Shown piece after piece: positions 56,774-64,000 of a DNA stretch of 64,000 nucleotides (position 1 is its first letter; each line of letters opens with the position of its first letter). Under the pieces are notes generated by a model that did not search any database, was not told the DNA's origin, and saw only the letters and a program-made list of their open reading frames with translations. The DNA is taken from contig WBZZ01002490.1 of NCBI GenBank assembly GCA_019918135.1, forward strand, positions 1 to 64,000. The letters are read 5' to 3'. The position numbers and the translations under genes are program-made. This DNA comes from Paulinella micropora (taxonomy: Eukaryota; Cercozoa; Imbricatea; Euglyphida; Paulinellidae).

Positions 56774-59700
56774 ATGAGTAAGTGTATTTACTGCAACAAA
56801 CCGTTTGCTGACCTTGTAAGCAAGACGAAGTGGTTGGCGCCAGGTGTTTGGATAACTGAAACGCAATCCGACATTTTGTTTTGCGTAGAAAGCAGGCAAG
56901 AAAAAGTCCAAACTATCGGGAAAACCGTCGGTGTGCACAATGACCTATTTAAAAATTTTCAAGCGCAGGTCTTAGCCTGTAAACGTAAGCCTAATCTTCA
57001 CTGCTTTAAGGATTACGCAGGGACTGCATTTTTCTACGTGCTGCAGCTAAAGCTCCCCGAAGAAGGAGTCAATTGCCGCAGCCTGCTGGACTGCATACGC
57101 ACTAACAATGTCAAAGGGGGCGCTGTAAGCAGCACTGCCATTGTCGTGGCACGTTGCCTTAATACCATGATACAAGACAAGGCAAGGATATGGAGCAATG
57201 TGACTGCGACCAACACCCTAGTACTCGCCGAGCCGTTGGAGTGTGTATACCTGGGCGTACCAAGTGATTTTAGCTGTCTGTTGCCCACCCCGATAATAGC
57301 TAACGAGGCATACGTGACAGGCTTGGTGCGGTTCTCTAATGCGATTTCCGCATATATAAACCTGTGCGCGGAACTCCACAAGCAGGTGCAGGTCTATGCA
57401 GGTGCACGCAGCTGCCTAGATGTTATTGCAGGCATGACAAAAGAATTTATTGCGCAAATGCTAAAGAACCCGCCTATTAAGGATTCCAAGGTTAACGATA
57501 TAAAGGAAGGCCCCAGGTTTGAACTTTTAGTCACTGACTGCGCTTCTCTGTGGTTCGAACTGCACCAACAAGGCAGCGGGCCCCTGACTACATACTTGCA
57601 ACTTTTACAGTACAACAAGAGCCCCTTTCAGTATTGCCGTCGAACCGACCTAGACCTTTCAACGGTTGTATTCCGCGTGCGGGACCTGGGCGTAGTGGAG
57701 AGATTTATGTGGGCACTGCTTTTTGATCCGGTGGAGCTGTACCGCGATGGAAAGCGACAGACAGCATACATGCGCGAAACAAACCTGAAGCTACAGGTGC
57801 TCATTGCACAGGGGACTGCGACCGCTGTGAGTTTCTACCCGTTGCGGAGCTTGGATGCCCCAAAACCCGTCCCGAAGAAGAAGAAGTCGTTGCGCACTCA
57901 TAAGATCCATAAGGAAATCCTAGATTTGATCGAGGCGGTTCAAGTTCAATGGCCGCGGGACAAGTGGCCTACAGACACGGAAAATACTGTACACGCACGT
58001 TTACATGCAGGCATCCACGTCATTCGGGCGCATGTGCTAGAAACCTCCTTCTCCGTCACGTGCTCCAAGCAAGAGCCCACCAATACCGACAAAGTTTTAT
58101 ATCACCTCGTGACAGGCACAGAGGAGATGTCTCTTGCACAAATCCAGCTTGAATTAGCTACGGGTTTTGTAGTCAGCGCATTTAGACTGTACCAGGCGGA
58201 ACGCTTAGTCCGGGAGACAGAGTCTACCTTTGTACAAGATGCATACGTAGCAGCCCTGTTGTCACTGGAGGGGCTGGCGGCCCCAGTTACAAGCCTTTAC
58301 TACTGCCATAGCGACCAGGATAGGAAAGTCCGTCGCGGGATGATCCCGTACCCTGCATGGACCGCACGCATGTCCGGAAAATTCTATATGGGTGTCCGGC
58401 AACCCCTCCGGGCAAAAGAGCTATCAACAATGGAGAGCCTATCCGGCCAGAACATCCGATCTATCATCGCTTTATGCAATGAGCTAGCCAAACTGCAGTT
58501 GATGGTAACTAGCCTGGACCCCGCGCATTTACTGTTCGACCAAAAAGAAAAACTATACCTACATAACATCGAGAGCAAGTGCATCTGCATCCCAGTATCG
58601 GGCGACGCCAAGCTCGTCAAGGATATACAAGCCGTACTGAATAGTTCTACGACCCAGACTGAGGAAGCGATGGCGGACGAGATTGCACAGGTAGTCAAAC
58701 GCAGCCGACAGAAGATTGGGAGCGAGCCATACGACACTAGGCTACTTGACAGGCAAATCCAGAACATTGTATACATGTCAAACCTTCTGTTGTTCTACTT
58801 GCATCTCCAAAAGCCTCCTGTGTATAAACAGATTTGGGACCAGCTATCATCTACGATATCTTTCAAGGGCTGGTTTTTAAAATGCTGGTTCCTGGCTATG
58901 TTGGACACGCGTCTGCAACTGCTTTGCAATGCCCAAGTATTCCTTACTCGCATCACAAGCAGATTCCTCAAGCAGAAGCAAGGGGGCGGTAGTATAAACG
59001 AGCATCTCGGTATACTTGAATTCTGTGATAATAGTCTATCATTGTTGCAACAGCCTGCGGGCGAGTTAACGGAGGAACATCGCAAATTAGTGCAGGCACT
59101 CGCTCTGTGCCTACAAGTCATTGTTAGCCTTACGGAGCAAATTGCAGCAAACCTGGACGTTACTGATCAGAATACTCTAACAATCGGTCAGCAGAGAACT
59201 TTACAGGAACTGCGTAAACTACACGCACGCAAATCGCAGGATGAAATCCAGCGCCTTACCACAGAACAACAGCGGAGAATCATAGAGGCAGAACAAACGA
59301 AGGATAAGCTAGAGGCGGAGATAAAAAAGCTCCAAACAAATATAGGAAACCTCGAAGAAAAGTGGAGTTTACTTGAAACCATAACAGAAACTAGTGACAT
59401 CGTATTGATTGCCACTCTGTTATACGAGGATGATCCGGAACAGGTCGAGCCATTCAAACACGCGAATGAGTTAAAAGACCTGTTTGAAAAAAAAGCAGGC
59501 AAAGTGCTTCTAGACGTACTACCATCGACAGCGTGGCAGGAACTACGCAGAGCGCTTGCCAGCACAGGCAACAACGGGGCCAAGAATATAGCGGACGCAT
59601 GGACGAATTACTCGCAACAAACCCTCGTACATCAACTCTTGGACACAAAATCCAGAGAGTACCATGCATTCACGAAAAAATTAGCTGGCGCGTGGCAAGA

Positions 59701-59878
59701 CATAACAACAGATGCTGAATCTACAGAGCAATGCGCACAGCCCGCGCACGTATTGGCGGATTTACGAGGAACCACCGAAACTACACGATACAGAGGAGTC
59801 ACGTTTGACACTACCCAGCTAGACATTCGGGACACAATACAATTAATATTCAAGGAGCTGGGGCTACCATTACATTAA
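56774..59878 (+). CDS. 1034-residue degenerate kinase-like protein with coiled coil
   Basis: Starts at the ATG at 56774. An N-terminal Cys pair (C-I-Y-C) is followed by a strand-loop-strand resembling the Gly-loop region of the two kinase arrays (W-L-A-P-G-V-W-I-T). Around residues 550-630 the order R-S-I-I-A-L-C-N-E-L-A, then L-D-P-A-H-L-L-F-D, then L-Y-L-H-N-I-E imitates a kinase helix, catalytic loop and metal-binding strand without the catalytic residues. Residues about 810-875 form a long coiled coil. Its base composition is lower in GC and its codon use differs from the genes at 6-16 kb. Probably a pseudokinase relative; function unknown. Confidence 0.65.
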   Translation: MSKCIYCNKPFADLVSKTKWLAPGVWITETQSDILFCVESRQEKVQTIGKTVGVHNDLFKNFQAQVLACKRKPNLHCFKDYAGTAFFYVLQLKLPEEGVNCRSLLDCIRTNNVKGGAVSSTAIVVARCLNTMIQDKARIWSNVTATNTLVLAEPLECVYLGVPSDFSCLLPTPIIANEAYVTGLVRFSNAISAYINLCAELHKQVQVYAGARSCLDVIAGMTKEFIAQMLKNPPIKDSKVNDIKEGPRFELLVTDCASLWFELHQQGSGPLTTYLQLLQYNKSPFQYCRRTDLDLSTVVFRVRDLGVVERFMWALLFDPVELYRDGKRQTAYMRETNLKLQVLIAQGTATAVSFYPLRSLDAPKPVPKKKKSLRTHKIHKEILDLIEAVQVQWPRDKWPTDTENTVHARLHAGIHVIRAHVLETSFSVTCSKQEPTNTDKVLYHLVTGTEEMSLAQIQLELATGFVVSAFRLYQAERLVRETESTFVQDAYVAALLSLEGLAAPVTSLYYCHSDQDRKVRRGMIPYPAWTARMSGKFYMGVRQPLRAKELSTMESLSGQNIRSIIALCNELAKLQLMVTSLDPAHLLFDQKEKLYLHNIESKCICIPVSGDAKLVKDIQAVLNSSTTQTEEAMADEIAQVVKRSRQKIGSEPYDTRLLDRQIQNIVYMSNLLLFYLHLQKPPVYKQIWDQLSSTISFKGWFLKCWFLAMLDTRLQLLCNAQVFLTRITSRFLKQKQGGGSINEHLGILEFCDNSLSLLQQPAGELTEEHRKLVQALALCLQVIVSLTEQIAANLDVTDQNTLTIGQQRTLQELRKLHARKSQDEIQRLTTEQQRRIIEAEQTKDKLEAEIKKLQTNIGNLEEKWSLLETITETSDIVLIATLLYEDDPEQVEPFKHANELKDLFEKKAGKVLLDVLPSTAWQELRRALASTGNNGAKNIADAWTNYSQQTLVHQLLDTKSREYHAFTKKLAGAWQDITTDAESTEQCAQPAHVLADLRGTTETTRYRGVTFDTTQLDIRDTIQLIFKELGLPLH

Positions 59879-60216
59879 CAAAATACAAACAAAGGCTCAG
59901 CTGTGCAAACCTCCAAAGGATTCTGGGGGAAATATAAATCATCCGACAAGGCAGGCGGCGTCAACATGTATCCATTTACAGACCGTCGAGCTTTAATTAA
60001 AAAAAGATTTACGTTTTCTTGGCGCGCCCCCTCCCCTTCCTCTTTCTCCCTCCCCTTTTCCTCCCCCCCTCCCCTTGCCCGTCTGTTTCTTTGTTCGTCG
60101 GGGCCGGGCCGTGTCAATATGGACAAGTGAGAAGTAATCTCTAACTGAAGCAGTGTACGAATCTAACCCGCGTACAAAAGTGAGACATTCTCTAAGTCTT
60201 GCGCCCCATGTTTCTT
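59879..60216. other. Intergenic region, no gene seen
   Basis: Contains an AT-rich stretch (59985-60015), a gcgcgccccctccccttcc tract and a C/T-rich run to about 60085. No protein-like frame of useful length. It separates convergent genes. Confidence 0.5.
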
Positions 60217-61065
60217 TTAATGAGCTGGGCCCGTCCGCTTTTCGGGTTGTCCCGGTTGCAGAGACGGGTGGCGAGGTGTGGTTGAGTAACAGAAAGACCC
60301 GGGCTGGGCTGGGCCAGGGAAGCTGTCCATGTACACTGCAGCCTCCCACTTTTTTTGGCGCGTGAGCTCGTGAATGCCCACTTGGTCAACTAGCCAGCGC
60401 AGAGTAGCATAACTGCAGAATGTCCGCACATAATGTCTGATGTAGCTCTTGGCGCATTCCCGCGCTGCTCCGTCCACAGGGTCTCGCAAGCGCCTGACCG
60501 CCGTCAAAACGACCACACCCTTGGGCCGGGCGGTCTTGGCCTGGACGGTCTTAGCATCTACTAAGCTGCAGTGCTCGAAGCCGAGCTTGACAATCACCGC
60601 TTTTTTGTTGGCGGTGCGCCCATCCACGCGCACCGACAGGAAGGGGGCCCACCTGGGCGCTGGGCAGTGCCGTTGGGGCAGGCCCGGTGGTCCCAGCCCC
60701 GGACATTCCGACTTGAGAACTGAGTCCAAGGTCTCTAAGAAAATGTTGCTCTCCGTGATGCCTTCCCACTCTTGATCGGAAGCTCGCGACGCTAGTAGCC
60801 ACAGCGGAGGCAGGGGCAGGGGCAGGGGGTCGTATGAGTCGGAATCCATGGGCCGGTACTCATCCAACATGCGTATTTTGCTCAAGACCAGACTACACCC
60901 CGCCCCGAGCACGCCAGCAGCCTCTGCGTACCTCCTACGCACCACGACGTCCAGAGCGCGGAGATGTTCTCTGTTAATCAAGGCCAAACTATGCAAGTCC
61001 TTTGCCGTCAGCGCCCATGCCAGCGCCTCTTGCAGCAAATCCAAAGGAAGCTCAGCCAAAGGCAT
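60217..61065 (-). CDS. F-box protein
   Basis: 282 residues from the ATG at 61065; an in-frame ATG at 61194 was rejected because it would translate the G/C-run spacer. Residues about 1-45 (LAELPLDLLQEALAWALTAK, then L-H-S-L-A-L-I-N-R-E) are a good F-box. The rest is an alpha/beta region without repeats, with Cys-containing helices near 235-250. The last 35 residues are low-complexity Pro/Gly/Ser and may be read-through past a missed splice or frame change. Likely SCF adaptor. Confidence 0.65.
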   Translation of the reverse strand: MPLAELPLDLLQEALAWALTAKDLHSLALINREHLRALDVVVRRRYAEAAGVLGAGCSLVLSKIRMLDEYRPMDSDSYDPLPLPLPPLWLLASRASDQEWEGITESNIFLETLDSVLKSECPGLGPPGLPQRHCPAPRWAPFLSVRVDGRTANKKAVIVKLGFEHCSLVDAKTVQAKTARPKGVVVLTAVRRLRDPVDGAARECAKSYIRHYVRTFCSYATLRWLVDQVGIHELTRQKKWEAAVYMDSFPGPAQPGSFCYSTTPRHPSLQPGQPEKRTGPAH

Positions 61066-61159
61066 GCTGCCGCAGGCCTGCTGGCTCGGCAGGCTACCAA
61101 CAACAGATATAATGAAGCGGCAGCAACCTAAAGGGAGGTGTAAAAAGAGAGTAGGAGGG

Positions 61160-61216
61160 GGAGGGGTGCCTCCCCCCCGCCCCTGCACTTTCAAGGGGGG
61201 GGGGGTGCCCCTCCCC
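61160..61216. repeat. Two G-run/C-run elements
   Basis: gaggggtgcctcccccc at about 61160-61176 and G13-TGCCCCTCCCC at about 61195-61216, 95-150 bases before the F-box start at 61065. Confidence 0.75.
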
Positions 61217-61347
61217 TTATATTTTAAATAATTAAAATCCCGGTCAAGCTTTTTAATTTAAAAAAACCCTTGTTAAAAGGTACTATACGTTTTCCCGGAA
61301 AAACTACCTGCCCCCTTTTCTTAGAACGCGGGGCCGGCGATTGGGTG

Positions 61348-62856
61348 TCAGCCAGCTACCGCGCAGGCCGCCCGGCTTATTTTCATAGGCAGGTCAGTGA
61401 CGTGTTGCCAGACATTGCGGTGCTCGTCGTAGCGCTCCACGCTTGCGAGCGCTTTACCTTCGCAGCTGGAGCCCCCCAGCACATACAGTTCCCCGTTCAG
61501 AACGGCGGCGGCCGGATCCTCGCGACCCTGACAGAGTGGCGCGACTTCCTCCCAGACGTCCAGGGCCGGGTCATAGCGCTCGACAGAAGCTAGCACCTGG
61601 TCTAGCGCGTTCAGGCCGCCGATGGCGTACAGTCTTTTGTTCAGCACAGCCGCCGAACAACCCCACCTCGCAACCCGCAAGCGTGCCACCGCGGACCACG
61701 AGCCTCCGGGGCTGCAACGTTCCGCGCAGGCGAGGGGTTCGTCTTCGTTGCTCCTGCCACCAAAGACGTAGAGCCGGCCCCCCAGCACACCCCCGCCGGG
61801 ATAAGCCCGTGCCCTGGACATAGGTACCGACTCGGACCAGACCTTGGTAGTCGTGTCAAAAACCGCGACGCGTGCCAGTGTTGTAAGGTCGCCCGACCCG
61901 CCGAGCAGGTAGATGTTGCTGCCGAGCGCCAACGCCAGGGCGCCTACACAACCCTGCGCCAGAGCTGGCAGCCGCTCCCACCTCGCGTCCTGTCGGGATG
62001 TATCTAGGCGCTCTACGTCTCTCAGGCGTTTCCCGGCGTCAACTCCCCCCATGGCATACAGGTATTGGCCCACGGCCAAACCGGCGGGGTGCGCGCGGGG
62101 CCTGTGAAGCTCGCCGCGCCGGGTCCAGCTGTTTTGCTTGGCGTCGTAGCAGAACGTGTGACCAAGGCGTTTGGGGTAGGGGTCCGTGCCGCCCGTGCAA
62201 CAGCCGCCAAACACGTACAGACAGGTCTGCCTGAGCCGGGCTCGCGTCTTTTCCCTGGAGCTCCAAGAATGGCGCAGAACGGAGAGCTCGACGAGACATT
62301 CTTCGCGTTCTACGCCGGCCTCCACCTCCAGCGTCTCCCGGCCCAGCAGTTCCTGCAGCTCTGTCTTATGCTTCCCGATCATTTGGCGGATGCAGTAGAG
62401 TTCGTCGCTGAGCTCCTTCTGCTCTTGCTCGGAGCTTTGTTCCATGCGCAGGCACAACGACGCGCTCTTGGCCTCCAGAGCTTGCACGTCTTGCTTGCGC
62501 TTGTCAATGGCGGATGTGAGCTGCTGCTGGGCTGCCGCAACTGCGCGGGGTAGTTCTTGCCACTTGGTACGCGTGCCTACCAGCCGGAGGTTAAATCCGC
62601 CGGCCGAGGTTAGTTGTTCTAGGAGGAACGTAGTTGATTCCTCGGCCAGTCCATCTCCAAAGTGTCCGTTTTGCAACTGGCACAGCTTCGACGCCGTGGC
62701 CAACAGGGTCTGGTACAGCTCGACAGCGGGCTTGTTCACGACAACAGTGGCGACCGCCGGCTTTGTCTTGCTGTCGTCCTCGCAATCGTCGAGCCCCCGA
62801 ATGTCACTGGCCTTGGGGGTGTTGTCAGCTAGTCTTCTTTTCTTTCTGGTTAGCAT
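61348..62856 (-). CDS. Coiled-coil kelch-repeat protein
   Basis: 502 residues from the ATG at 62856. The N-terminal 200 residues contain a coiled coil (about 115-180). Residues about 205-502 carry six kelch units with the G-G/Y/W spacing: L-Y-A-M-G-G ... R-W-E, I-Y-L-L-G-G ... V-W-S-E, L-Y-V-F-G-G, L-Y-A-I-G-G ... D-V-W-E, L-Y-V-L-G-G ... N-V-W. There is no BTB domain. Six blades fit a beta-propeller, usually a substrate-binding module of ubiquitin ligases or a cytoskeletal binder. Confidence 0.85.
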   Translation of the reverse strand: MLTRKKRRLADNTPKASDIRGLDDCEDDSKTKPAVATVVVNKPAVELYQTLLATASKLCQLQNGHFGDGLAEESTTFLLEQLTSAGGFNLRLVGTRTKWQELPRAVAAAQQQLTSAIDKRKQDVQALEAKSASLCLRMEQSSEQEQKELSDELYCIRQMIGKHKTELQELLGRETLEVEAGVEREECLVELSVLRHSWSSREKTRARLRQTCLYVFGGCCTGGTDPYPKRLGHTFCYDAKQNSWTRRGELHRPRAHPAGLAVGQYLYAMGGVDAGKRLRDVERLDTSRQDARWERLPALAQGCVGALALALGSNIYLLGGSGDLTTLARVAVFDTTTKVWSESVPMSRARAYPGGGVLGGRLYVFGGRSNEDEPLACAERCSPGGSWSAVARLRVARWGCSAAVLNKRLYAIGGLNALDQVLASVERYDPALDVWEEVAPLCQGREDPAAAVLNGELYVLGGSSCEGKALASVERYDEHRNVWQHVTDLPMKISRAACAVAG

Positions 62857-62910
62857 TGCTTGGTTTTTGTTTCTCTATTTCTCTTTACTTTACCACAAAC
62901 AAAGGGCCGA

Positions 62911-62936
62911 AGGGGGGGGGGTGGTCCCCCCCCCTG
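62911..62936. repeat. G-run/C-run palindrome
   Basis: G10-TGGT-C9, 55-80 bases upstream of the kelch start (62856, minus) and directly before the NADAR-like open frame. Confidence 0.8.
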
Positions 62937-63439
62937 CTAGCCTGAAGAAGTCCCCTAGCCAACAAAATCTTGTAGATACGAAACGAGCCTTGGGCTCTCC
63001 CGCAGAAGGCTTCGTCTTTTTCTGGGGCAAGTCTGACTGGGGGTCACAGTGGCACAGGTCTCCGTTTACTGTGGATGGTCTTAGGTATACCTGTGCAGAG
63101 CAGTGGATGATGGCCGAGAAGGCTCGCTTGTTCGGAGATGAAAAATACCGTCGAGCAATTCTGGCTACCAAGGGAACCTGCATAAGTTCCACCAAAACCC
63201 CAAGCTGCACGACGCCCTCGAGGGCAACAGGCAACAAGGTGTTAGCAGAAGCGTCCCCCTACGACAGGATCTGGGGGATAGGTCTGTCGTCTTCTGATCC
63301 GCGTGCTACCAACATGAAGGAATGGAAGGGGCTCAACTTGCTGGGTTTTGCTTTGATGCGCGTGAGAGAAGCACTTCGCGAGCAGGCCTCGGCGCTAAAA
63401 GCTGAGCCTAGTGCTAAACGCAGAAAAATAGTAGGCTAG
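62937..63439 (+). pseudogene. NADAR-family (DUF1768) gene, internally damaged
   Basis: The frame encodes unmistakable NADAR motifs: F-V-F-F-W-G-K near the start, S-Q-W-H, AEQWMMAEKARLFGDEKYR, and later EASPYDRIWGIGLSSSDPRA with W-K-G-L-N-L-L-G-F-A-L-M. NADAR enzymes hydrolyse N-glycosidic bonds of ADP-ribose derivatives and riboflavin intermediates. Between I-L-A-T-K and the E-A-S-P motif the usual stretch of about 60-70 residues is reduced to about 24. In that interval (63172-63232) the main frame is Ser/Thr noise, while another frame keeps the family pattern (H-K-F-H-Q-N-P). There is also no ATG between the palindrome and the first motif. Activity is doubtful unless these are sequence errors. 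Confidence 0.7.
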
Positions 63440-63904
63440 CATTCTTGGATGTTATTAAAATCTAGATTCGGACTTGTTGCAGGGTCATAATTTGGGGGGA
63501 CGTTAGTATAAAGGTCAGGAAGGAGAATAGCTCGTGGAGACACGGGTAAATAGGTACTTAGAGCATCCTCTTGACCGTCTGTTCTGTGGTTATCGGACAG
63601 AAAAAATTTCTTTTTCTCTTTTCATATTTTTCATGTTTTTCCGACCATGCGCACGGTGGCCGAGCCATGTACCGACAGGGCGCCGTCGGATTTAACTTAC
63701 TCCAGATTGCCCCTTTCGGCGCGGCCGAAGGGGGAGGGGAGGGAGGGGAGGGGAGGGGAGTGGGGGGGAGGGTTGTATGTGTGTGTGTGGGGGGGGGGGG
63801 CGCCGCTCCCCCCACCCCTCGCTGTTCCTTGAAAGCTGAGGCAAGATAGATTTGCCCTCTCAGAAAGCTAGCAAGAAAAAAGTTCTTGGCAAGGTCAAGT
63901 CAAG
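63440..63904 (+). promoter_or_regulatory. Intergenic region with G-runs and a G/C palindrome
   Basis: Begins with gttattaaa (3' end signal), then gtataaagg near 63508. G-runs at 63730-63800 lead into a G12-CGCCGCT-C6 palindrome (about 63788-63813), 90-115 bases before the ATG at 63905. No gene seen. Confidence 0.5.
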
Positions 63905-64000
63905 ATGGCTATGCTCATAGCCGCCAGCGCAGACACACACCACACTCATGGGAACTCTGTGCTTAGTCTGCGACGTAAATTAGGGCAGCTAGCGCGTCGA
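63905..64000 (+). CDS. Start of a gene running off the right edge
   Basis: ATG at 63905 followed by 32 open codons to the edge (M-A-M-L-I-A-A-S-A-D-T-H). The G/C palindrome upstream at the usual distance supports a real start. Too short to identify. Confidence 0.42.
   Translation, partial: MAMLIAASADTHHTHGNSVLSLRRKLGQLARR

Noticed and set aside
60217..60330. Low-complexity C-terminus of the F-box protein as a separate exon
   Set aside because: No convincing donor/acceptor pair with a better downstream frame was found, so it was left in the gene with a caution.
1..64000. tRNA, rRNA or CRISPR elements
   Set aside because: No cloverleaf-like sequence with conserved T-loop, no rRNA core sequence and no regularly spaced direct repeats were noticed. 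A covariance-model search would be decisive but could not be run.

Overview
This window looks like part of a large double-stranded DNA virus of a eukaryote, or a virus-derived segment integrated in a eukaryotic genome. Genes are dense on both strands and mostly uninterrupted. They sit behind AT-rich TATA-like boxes and are followed by AATAAA/ATTAAA poly(A) signals, and no bacterial ribosome binding sites were seen. Three genes appear to contain spliceosomal introns, which implies nuclear transcription. The gene content is typical of nuclear giant or mirus-like viruses: F-box, Sel1, TPR, kelch, RING, DUF285 and HNH proteins, divergent kinases, a fatty-acid desaturase and many polytopic membrane proteins. 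No capsid protein, DNA polymerase, terminase or RNA polymerase was recognised, so no lineage is assigned. A claudin/PMP22-like protein and a class C GPCR-like receptor hint at a host related to animals or choanoflagellates; this is inference.

Layout. 1-5.7 kb: a secreted DUF285/mucin-like protein running off the left edge, a degenerate kinase-like protein, a Cys-rich protein and a spliced RING protein. 6.2-15.7 kb: a long AAA+/SF3-like ATPase locus, a polytopic membrane protein, an F-box-like protein and a very long membrane protein. 16-23 kb: a GPI-type glycoprotein, unknown and coiled-coil proteins, an F-box/LRR protein and small basic or Cys-rich proteins. 23.1-24 kb: two gene remnants meeting head to head. 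24-32 kb: a kinase/pseudokinase, a membrane protein, a PstS-like domain fused to a class C GPCR-like membrane domain, and an F-box/Sel1 protein. 32-40.4 kb: a duplication-rich zone with decayed copies of two genes, a Sel1 protein, an HNH endonuclease, a broken spliced coiled-coil/LRR gene and an F-box/LRR gene. 40.5-50 kb: a desaturase, an 824-residue membrane protein and several unknown or F-box-like proteins. 50-60 kb: TPR protein, 1223-residue kinase array, multi-exon claudin-like gene and a 1034-residue degenerate kinase-like protein. 60-64 kb: F-box, kelch, damaged NADAR and a partial gene at the right edge.

The genes fall into themes. One is ubiquitin-system capture: six F-box-like proteins, one RING and one kelch. 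A second is signalling: kinases, pseudokinases and a GPCR-like receptor. A third is remodelling of the cell surface or membranes: desaturase, glycoprotein, claudin-like and polytopic proteins. Almost every gene has a long G-run and/or C-run, often a near-perfect G-to-C palindrome, about 60-250 bases before its start codon. This looks like a genome-wide promoter-proximal signature.

Several genes show single-base reading-frame breaks, four of them in G or C homopolymers and all of the one-base-missing type. These may be sequence errors, slippage sites or true decay; the sequence alone cannot decide.
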